Positions 11,901-22,800 of a DNA stretch of 64,000 bases are shown piece after piece. The number at the start of each line of letters is the position of its first letter. The stretch's first letter is position 1. The translations under genes and the position numbers were made by a program. Below the pieces are notes generated by a model, which was given only the letters and a program-made list of their open reading frames with translations, made no database searches and was not told the DNA's origin. The DNA comes from Pagrus major (Eukaryota; Chordata; Actinopteri; Spariformes; Sparidae). The stretch lies in NCBI RefSeq assembly GCF_040436345.1, contig NC_133232.1:7141001-7205000 (forward strand), written 5' to 3'.

Positions 11901-14900
11901 TCTCATAATACTAACAATAAAAAGCTAACACAAGGTGATCATGCTATCACTAAAATGCTGAAAACACTCTCTGCTAACTACACTAACAAGTTAGTAACAC
12001 TATCTGTTCATAACCCCTGAAAGCTAATAACAATGTTGTTGTAAATAAACTAATAACTCCTGTACACTCCTGTATCAGCATTATCATGCCAACAACCATA
12101 ACATGCTAATATCACACTAATGAGAGCTAACTAACACTTACGTGCTAATTCCATTAACACAACAAGCTATGTCTGTTGGACTCTCAATAATATTCAGCAT
12201 TGTTTTTATAAAGTACGCTACTGAAACTACACTTGTTTATGAGAAAACTAAACTGATTCTAATGAGACGTTTTATTGTCTCAATAGTTTGAGTTTTGGGG
12301 AATCTTAAGCATGAAAACATCACACTTGAAGACAAAGAAAGAAAACATATCCATCAACAGTCTGAGTTGTAGTAAGAGACCCAGATGAATGGAGCGTGTG
12401 GGTGGATGTGGATGTAAAACCTGCCACTGTGTTATTTCCTGCTGTCTTCCTGTTTTCTACATTTGTCAGTATGTGTCCATTGTGAGTGACAGGTCTGTAC
12501 GTTCTGCAGGGGCCGAGGTTCAGCTGCTTTTGTCCCCATGAATCAAAGAGTTTCACCAGGAGGTCGTGGCTACACTCAGTGACACCAGGAGACTTCACAC
12601 AATCAAATAAAGACAGTAACGACGAACACTGTAGAGTCAGACAATACCAGAATTAAAAACGACCTGAAATTTGATTCAATACTGACCGGATGATCCCATT
12701 GACCATATCCTAAGAATTATTGTTTAGCAGCAGATGATACTGTTGAGCCTCGATCAGTGTGTTACAGTGTGCCTTTGTGTGTGTGTACCTGCGTTGTTGA
12801 GCAGGTTGTGAAGCCCCTCCTCCAGCTGTGGGTCTATGGGCGACTCTCTTCCTGGTTCCCAGTCCACATCTCCAGCCTCGCTCTCGCCGTGTCCGCTGTC
12901 TTTGGTGCTCTGCCAATCAGAGCAGTCCTGACCGCCATATCTGTACAGAACGCACAACTGTCAGGTAACATCAGAGATGACACTCTCAAGTGTTTACACC
13001 CAACTGAATAGGCACGTTTAGTTCCCTTCATCAGTTTGGTTTAAAACAAATTCAGTAGTAAAGTCACAAGTTAACGGACTACAAAATGAGACCAATGAAG
13101 TCAAGTCAATTTTATTTGTAAAGCCCCAAATCACAAATTTCTCTTGGACACCCTTTTTCCTTGGATGCTTGATTTTCCAGCCTCGTTTGTGATGACACAA
13201 ATTTATGATGGGAAGTTGAGACATCTCCAGCCATGTTTGAGGCAACAAAACCAGGTGCTTTAAACAAAATGTATAGACATCTCCAGCTGTGTTTGTGGTG
13301 ACAAAAACTGGATATTTCTGCCGGGAAGTCAGACGTTTTTTGGGGGACTAAACTGGGTGTTTTTAACAAGATGTCAGAACATCTCCAGCTGCATTTGTGG
13401 CAGCAAAAAAAAAGATATTTAAAAGAGACTTCGGGACAATATCCAGCCGTGCTTGTAGCGACAAAAACCTGATATTTTTGATGGGAGGTCGGAACATCTT
13501 GTGCCGTGTCTTTTAAGCCAATACATGATCTTTTCCTAACCCTAACCAAAGTGCTTTTGTGCCTAAACCTAACCAGAGCATCAGCACAATGTTGCCACAA
13601 CACAAAATTGAAAGTTGAACCTAAAAGAAAGCAAAGTTTCAATGTGGTTGCAGAGACGTACATTGCTAACATTTATTCTGGTGATTGGACTGAAATTGAG
13701 AGATGAACATGGATATGACGAGCACTGAGCAGGTCTCCACCTTCAGGAGCAGGATGGGCTGAGCTGGGTCATCAGGAAGATTCAGCTCACCTGGTTGTGT
13801 GGCAGCCAGTCACTCTCTGCCAGCTTCCACCCTGTTTAGTTGTGTTGTATTCAGCTTCTCTGTGCCTTAGTTTTCTTTTAATTTATGTAAAATACACTTA
13901 TTTTAGTTCCAACTCGTGTGCGTTCTACCCTCCTTTGTCCAGCTTGGAGCGGGTTGTGACATGAAAAAAATATGTCACCTGAAAATTTGAACCTTTTTAT
14001 AAATTGCAGGTTAATTCCTACAACCCTGAGTGCCAGATTTTTCTCTCCCAAAGAGAAACAAAGAACATAAATCCTGATAAAAAAAAAAATGAAAACAGAC
14101 AGAACTCCAGTGCCAGATCTCCAGATCAGACCAGAGGTCTGTCACGAGATAAGATGGTGATAAAATGCCTGAGGCATTAGGTGGCAAATCCATTGATAAC
14201 ACCCCCAACGCCAGCACACACACACCTCTGAACCTGTAGAGCTGCAGTATCAGCAGCTCTACAGGCAGCGGGCTCAGACAGGAAGTGCCAGTCAGATAAT
14301 GGTGAGCTCACTCCGAAGCAAACATACAAACTCATTTTATTCCGGTACTGAAGATTAAAATATTATCTGAGTGTGAGGTGAGGAGATGAGTCCACTTGTT
14401 TTCACTTCAGATTACTTCATGACAACTTTCAATAATCACGCCAGTGTTCAAATAATGACCAGGACTTAAAAACAATTGTAATCATGAACAAAACAAGTGA
14501 TAAAATATCGCCTTTATCATTAACTTTCAAATACAAAGGAGCCTTTTCTAATTTTCTGGAAAAAACGCGCGTGTGTGTGTGTGTGTGTGTGTGTGGTTTG
14601 CGTTGAAACAGTGCCCTGTGTGTATCAAGGTGATGTCAGATCTAATCTCATCGCCACGGTGCCGCTGAGGTAGCTGCTTCCTGTCAAGAGACTCTGAATC
14701 ACTCAGACAGAGCTGCCATAACCTGCCTGCACACACGTAAACACACACAGACACACACACACACACTTGAATACTTCAGGGGTTATGAGACACTCTTCCT
14801 GTGACACTGAGCGTTGGACTTTTGTGTCCTGTTTGTCTGTTGCTGTTATTTCAGTCACAGCAGGTCAGTCGGTCAGAAACATGGAGGAAGACGTTTATCA

Positions 14901-17900
14901 GCTACTTCTGACTTTCACCACATCAACGAAAAAGCAAAAGTCAACAGCAGCTTACTCTGACTTGGTCTCTGTTTTTACCCTGAAAAAGAAAGATGTCGGA
15001 ACATTTTAGCAAAGTGGACCCTAGGCTCTGTCTTTCTACTGCTTCGACCGACTGCTGCTATCCTGACTGTGAATTTTGCTTTGTACCATAATGCTCGTAT
15101 AGTTATTGGTTTGTTTCTGGAACAGTGCACAGCACAAAGGTGAAAGGAGGATGGAGGGGTTTAATTCAAATAAGGAAGATGAAGAATTTTTGGTAGAAAC
15201 TTTAAAGGAAAAGCTCACCAAAAAATTCAAATTAAGCCATTATCTCCTCACCCCCATGCTGATGGAAAGTCAGGTGATTTCGTACTCCACAAAACATTTC
15301 TGGAGTAAAACAGCGTTGCAGCATTCTCCTACACAACTGAAGTAGATGTGAACTAAAACATGAAAAACAACTCAATAAAACATAAAATGGCTCCATGCAT
15401 CTTGTCCGGTGTAATCAAAGTCTCTGGAAGCCCCAATATCCAAACTAATTTGAAAAGTTATTTATGTTATTTACACCCTTTTTAAATCTGAAATCTTGTA
15501 AAACTGTAGCTGCTAAGCTAAAAGTGTTAGTTCCGAAGTGGGTGCGCGAGCTCACCCGCACGTTGAGGGTGGAAATAAAGTATTTAAAAATCACTTTGGG
15601 ATCACAGGGCTTCTGGAGACTTGGATCACACCAGAGGAGCTGTATGGAGCCATGTTTTATATTTTTTCAGTTGTTTTTTTTTCTGTTTTAAAACAAGTCC
15701 CCAACTACTTTAGTTTTTTTGGAGAATGCTGCGACACTGTTTTGCTGTGAAGCTCCAGAAGTGTTCTGTGGACTAAGAAACTTCATCTGACTTTCCATCA
15801 GTATGGGGGTGAGGAGATGATGACTGAATTTCAATTTCAATTTGAACTTTTCCTTTAATAGCTGTGGCAGAACCACCACTGAGTCACTCTGCTGGTAATT
15901 TGGTGGTTCTGTCACAAATACCATAATAAAACATGCTCCATGTACTTAAACTGTGTCTGTCACAGCTATATAAAGGCAGTGGATGTATGATAAATAATGT
16001 AATGACTTGTCAGGACCATATTGGAAATTAGATGTTGCATCTCAAAGAGTCTCAGATCTGTTTAAATCTGCAGCCTCCAGTTTGGAGCGTGGTGCACCAC
16101 AGCACAGTAACGTTATGTGCACCCAGCTGCTGAGTGATAGAATCACATGCAAATGACACGAGGCTGCTACAATATGACCACACACACGTCTGCATAGATC
16201 AGACTGGTTGCACATAAACCAATAATTTGTGCAGACGTGTCTGATTTTACAAAAACAAACTGAACTGTCGTGCAGAGCCAAAACATCTGTGACTTCTTAA
16301 AATAGGCGGCATTCCCCTTTAATGTCTGTCTGTCCTCCTATCAGAGGCAGCCTGTTTTGATCAGAGAGCGCAGCAGTGATCACAGTCAGCCAGCTGGCTT
16401 CGAAACAAACCTCTGCTGATGAAGAGAGTGATGGAGAAGAGGAGGAAAGATACGACCGACATCAAGATGTTCTGTTGTGAAGTCAAGCAGCAAGGTCAAC
16501 AGATGAGACTGAGGTCAGGTGTAGTGACCTGTGTTGACCGCCTCATTATTACCACCTTGAAGATTTAGTGATGCACTTTAGGGATACAAATATTGCATTT
16601 TGAGTTTTATCTGTTCGAACAGTCACTGTGATTACACATCTACTAAATAAACAACATCATGTGTTGGTGGTAAAAACAGAAAAAAACCACAAACAGCCAC
16701 AAGATAAACCCAGTGTCTCTGTTGTGTTTTCATTTTGAAAACCTCCGACTGAAAACCACACGAGAGACAGACAGTGTGAGGTCCCTGTCACCACATTACA
16801 CATGAAGTTACAGTCAAATGAGATTACTTTTTACTGTATAGTAAATGACACGTAATCTAGAAAATTCCCAGTTTTTCTACCCCGCTGTTAACTTCATCTA
16901 AACATCGAACACGTCACAAACTCTGGTTTATTTATATCAGATGAAAACCATGCATTAACAACTGAAGGACCTGTTTCAGTCCATATGCTGTTTAGTGTAA
17001 CTTGTCACATACAGCATTAAAAACTACTAACGTTTCTATGACATCATGCTGACATTTACTGTTATGTTTTAAATTATGTTGGTAACTGCTGTAATGTGAG
17101 TTTTGGGGTGAGTTAATGAAAAAAGTTGTGACATGAAACCAAATGAAAATCTGAAGGCTTTGTATCAAATACTCTTTTTTACTGTCCACAGGAGGAGGAG
17201 GAGCGTTTTGGTTTAACTTTGTTGTGGGTTTGTTGTGTCTGTGCTTCAGAGGAGAAAGATGGAGGGAGGAGTGGGAGGATAGAGGGATACATTGAGGATG
17301 AGGGGAGTCGGACTGACCTGCGATGAGAGTATTTGTTCCCCCTGAAGTTTGGCCTCGGCTGCAGCTGACCCTGCCGGAGGAGGGAGAGGAGCTGGGAGAT
17401 CTGCTGCAGGGAGGAAGGTGAAAGAGAGAGAAGAGGAAGAATGATTTTACACATCGTATAAAGACTTTAATTCAATACTTGTTCTTTTCATCATCAGCTG
17501 ATCTGAAACCATGAAAATCCCCAAAATATAAAGACTTAGCGTGAAACTACTGGGTATTTTTAAGGAGACCTCAGGACAATTTTTTGTTGAATTTTTGGCC
17601 ATCAGCACAGCGTTGTGACAAAATACAATTGAAAATTGAACCTAAACAACGTTAAGCTGCAACATAAAGAAATGTTAAGATTCAACATATCAGTGTTTTG
17701 CAGAGACCACTGATTTTCCACCATTTATTCTGGTCGCTTGGTTAACTGATGAGTCTTCTCATGTAAAATACTCCAGCTGATCATGACCACTCGACCAGTG
17801 AGTGTGTCCTTGTGTTGTTTTAACTGCTGACAGTAGCATGCAGCTGATTTCAGCTCAGCTCAGGTAGAGAGTGAGTAAACATTTTCTATTTTTTTTTCTT

Positions 17901-18030
17901 GGTTGTGTGAGAACCGAGCGGCTGCGTCCGTCTCACTGCTCACAGCTTTCTGCTGACAGCTCTGTTATACAGCGGATACACACTGCACACCAGGGAGGAA
18001 ACAGACACACACACACACATTGGTGAAGGT

Positions 18031-18065
<35 letters not shown>

Positions 18066-19809
18066 GGCATTGCTAATATATGACTTTGTTTTAGCCATGA
18101 CATTTGCGTGTTTTTGCACGTGCATGCTGCCGCAGCGACAGGAAATGGCCTCTACGTAAAACCCTATTCTTCTCTGGCCCATTTCCTTCTAGGATGGGCT
18201 GCGAAATATGGACGAGTGGAGTAGCTCTCTGTGTGTGTGTGTGGGTGTGGGTGTGGAGGTGTTGAGGTGGAGGTGAACTGTAAATCCCCCTCCTCGCAGG
18301 CATCCAGCAGGCCTCTTCCTCTGCGACCTCGAGGGAGGAGAGAACCGTCTGAAGGCCGATGAGTGCCAACTGGGCCAGCTAGGAGGGTAGAGGAGGAAGA
18401 GAGGGGGATTCTGGGTAAAAAGAAAAAGGCCTCTTCCTGTCTCTAATGTGATTCACGTGAGGATGTCGGACCTGGCCGAGCTCTTTGTTCTGTGTCTGCT
18501 GGGCGTTGGCAGCAACTTTTGCCCTCATTGACGCAGGTCTGTGTTTTAACCAGGGCAGCTTTTCTACAGTTCAGAAGTGTTCGAACTGTTGGTTCTGATG
18601 ACTCTCTGATCGTTAACATCTGTCTGAATGTTTCTGGATGATTTATTAAGTATAACTGATAAGTTTGAAATGTGTTTTCTTCTGCTTTAAACAGCACCTG
18701 ACAGTGGCTCCATCTATGTTTTGGTCAAAACTTAATATTTGATTCTAGCGGAGGTCCAAAGCTTTCTAAAGATACCACATATGTCATGTAAAATGTTGGC
18801 AAAATGTGTTTTGCAGACTACATCCAGGTAGTAAACCCAAAACAAACCTGGATATCATTTCTAATTTTTGTACGAATATGGCTCGGCCTGTCTGGTTCCA
18901 TTGGGCCCCGATGGTTTGGGTCAGATATTCATGCTTTAATAGAGTGCACAACCAATCAATTATGGTTATCGAGATCTCAAATGGATTTAAAAAACATTAT
19001 TTACACCCTCAATGTGTGGTCAAGCTCGTGCACCCACTTCAGACGGGGTGCTGCTAAGCTAACAGTGAGGATTTCAGCTTAAAAAGAGTGTAAACAACAT
19101 CTTTTCAAATCAATTTGGGATCTTGGGGCCTCTGCAGACTTGGATTATGCCGGACATTTCAGGTTTTTTTGGTTGAATTGTCACCAGCTACAATTCGCTT
19201 CAGTTGTTTAGGAGAATGCTGCAATGAAACTTCATCTGACTTTCCATCGTGCTCACCAGTATCACACATCTTTAAAACATCTTTAAAACACAGCGGACCA
19301 CAAATTTAACCGCTACTTGATTAACAACACTGTGTTGTGTTTGCAGTCACAGTGCCGTCCCGCTCTGATAATTAAATCTGTGTACATTCAGTATCTGCAG
19401 TTGACAGGCGGTGCTCTGCTTCAGTATCCTGTTCTGCTCTCTGAGCTGCTGTTTTTAGCCTGAGCTGTTTTGCTTTCCTCCGGCTGCAGCAGCAAAAAAG
19501 TGATTTTTTGGGTCATTTGTAAGTGACAGAGCAGCGTGTCAGAGTGGTGTTAGTTTACACTACAAACACATCACAGCTTACTTTAGCTGTCCCGTCCTTA
19601 CCCTCCTCAGAGCCTGAGTGGAGTCCCCCTCCTCCTCCTCCTCCACCTCCTACTTCACCTCCTCCTCCTGGTTTCAATATGAATCTGATATGTGATATTC
19701 AGTAAAAAGGCCTGTCAGAGTTTCTCGAGGGGGATTACTGTCTGTGACACATGAGCACCTGAATAAACTCACTGCTTTTTCTCTTCACAGTCATCCGTCA
19801 GCTAGTTAT

Positions 19810-19884
<75 letters not shown>

Positions 19885-22800
19885 CTTCACCCGACTCCGG
19901 CCTTCAGGCTGTCTGAGTAAGTCATCATACAGGAGGCTGAAAAAGCAGAGAGGCTGCTGGGAAAGTGTAAGGAATGCTGGTCTATGTGCGTGTGCGTGTG
20001 TGTGTGTGTGTGTGTTTGGGATCTCTACTCTCTAATGGACTTCACTTCAGATTAATCTCAAAGCCTGCAGGGGGGATACTTAATTAGTCCAACTCTAACT
20101 GTAAGCACATGTTGAAATGAATATGAGCCAGCAGCCGTGCATTAGCCTTAATGTTTAAGATACAGAGGAGAATGTAAATCAGAAGACATTAATCAAACAC
20201 ACATTAGACATTAGTGAAATCCTTACTGCAATGCACATCAACTTGCAGTGAAGTTATTTACTGCCTTGAAAACAACTTCAAAGCTTGTTACCATGAGCTA
20301 AAGATTATGATATAGAATTAAACAACCTGAGAAATAGGTTATAGTTAAGACGGAATTCATTGAAAGTCCTTCAAATTCAAATATTCAATTATTATTAAAT
20401 TATTGTCACAAAAGTGTTTTTGTTCCAGAAGACGTGGTGTGGGCAGGCAACTCTTTTAAAAAAGATGAGATAAATTCTGGTAAACAAAGGAGATTTTGTA
20501 TAATTATGAAGCTTATTTGTAATTATTTGTGAAAGTAATGTGATTTTAAATATGAGTATTGTGATTTTCCCCCTTTAAAAGCCCTATGGTTTGTTTGTTT
20601 TGAGTTGTAGAGTCTGGTGTGGTGGATTTATATCCTGTAGCTGGAAATTTTCAGTGAATTACATCAATTAAATTCAATAAATTACCCCAGAATAAATAAT
20701 ATTTGTTGTAAAAGACATTCCAAGCTTGTTAGCATGGTTCCAATTATGCACTGTATTTAAGTAAACTCCTTATTGTTGTGTCTTTTTATGCATATGATGA
20801 AACATAGGATTGTCTTGCCGACCAAAACAATTTCACAATAAAAATGCTTAAAATAACTAAACCCTGCACCTTTTTTCTTCTGCAGAAATAAATCTAATAA
20901 GGAATGCAAATCTGAGTAGAAATACATATGGCTAACGTGGTTAACTTGGCAAACAACCATATCATCCACACCCAAATTAATGCTAACAAACTTTAGCCCT
21001 TTCATGCAAAAGTTATTAAATCACAAAGTGACAATGCACCAAAGAGTATATTCTCGACAAAAAATTAAAAAACAATCTAGTTAAAGTATTTCAAACCCGC
21101 TTTTTGGTTGAAGAATAGTTTTTACCTGCCTGGTTTCCTGAGAATGAAAGGATTTAATAGTTAATCCAGGCATACTAAGTGCATCTCATCTTCCCTCTGC
21201 CATTTCAAATGTATGATGCCTTCTCAAAATGATGAAGACATTCAAGGATAATAATCAGATGGAATTGTGGACAAGGTTTTGGGGATCTAATACCTGGTCA
21301 TAGCAACAAGGCTTTCAAATATCTGTCTACTGTGATGGAGGCCATGCATGAAAGGGTTAAACAAAACGAAACAAAGTAGATAAGATACCAAACTGACCTG
21401 CACTTCTGGAGAAGCAGATGAAAGCTCTATGGAGTCTCCAAACGCAGCCATGGACAGGCGAACCAGGTTTCGAAGCATCTGCCGATGTTCTGCATCGTGC
21501 CCCCCTCGTCCCTCCGAGGTCTTTGGCCTCCTGAGAGTCGCCTGAGATGCTGAACACTGCTCCTTTTCCCCTTCAGCGCGAGTCTGGCGCTTCAAGGTGC
21601 TCGAATGTGACACTGAAGAAGATGATGAAGGGTTCCTGGATGTCCGAAGAGTCCGGTAGGATGTGGCAGGTGTCAGAGGCAAAGTGCCATCAAGTTCAAT
21701 GTTTCCAGGTTTCCGAAGCGTTCTGCTGTGGTGGGGTTGAGACTGAGTGGCGTCCCCTTCTGGGTAGCCTTGGGAATGGAAGCTTGTGTTCATGACTGAT
21801 GGTGTTAAGGTATACTGTCGCTCAGTTTGTAGATCCTCTGACATCATTGGAGTTGGAGAAAGAGGCTGGGCTTCACTATCATCTTCAGGGGGATCCTCTT
21901 TTCGCCCTCTGATGACGGGAATTAGCTGGATGTCTGACTTCCTGATGTTCTTCTGAGGGCGCCGTGGGTGACGGGTGTATGTTGATTCCGCCTGTCTGCA
22001 GTTGTAAGCCCGGTTGTCCCGTTTCTCTGGGCGGCAGAACGTTGTCACCAAAGCGACGGCCAGCAGAAGCAGCAGGCAGGTGGCACCCAGGCAGATCGCC
22101 ATCATCATGGTGAAGCTGAGCTGTCCGCGGTTACCTGGTGACGAGTTCTTCAGGTGGTCCTTGAGATTGATGAAAGTCACCTCCAGAGTCGCCTTAGTGG
22201 CCAGGCTGGGACTGCCCATGTCAGAAACAGCAATGTCCACCTTAAAGGTCTTCCCGATTAGCTCAGTAGCGTTGGTGGTATTAACAAACAGCTGCCCTGT
22301 AGCCTCGTCCAACCAGAACAATCCATAAGGGTTCCCATCAGTGATGAGGTAGCTGAGTTGTCCACTCAGCCCCGAGTCGGGGTCTTCTGCTTTTATGGTG
22401 GATGCAAGGAATCCAACCTCTCTGACTAAGTGATTGATCGGCAAGGTGGTGGATGCCTCTTCCATGTCATTCCCAAGCTCGGTCACAATCTCCCCCCTGT
22501 CTGCATTGACAGGAACACTAAGGGAAGCCACACCCTTTCTGGGTTTGGGCTCCTTGATGACTGGGTAGTTGTCATTGACATCTTGAATGTCGATTTGCAC
22601 TGTGGCCGTGCTGGTGAGAGGCGGATGACCCTGGTCGACGGCCTCTACAATGAAAGAGTGGGCATGGGATTCCTCATAGTCCAGTGGACGCTTGACGCTT
22701 ATGATGCCACTCGTTGGGTGGATGGAGAAAGACTCTGTGTCAGGTTCCACTTCATTGCCATTGCGTATGAAGTAGGACACTCTTCCGCTGAGCTCCAAGT

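Noticed and set aside
13112..13672. 186-codon open frame on the minus strand
   Set aside because: It runs through the tandem units of a dispersed repeat; the apparent protein repeats follow the DNA repeats and no domain is recognisable.
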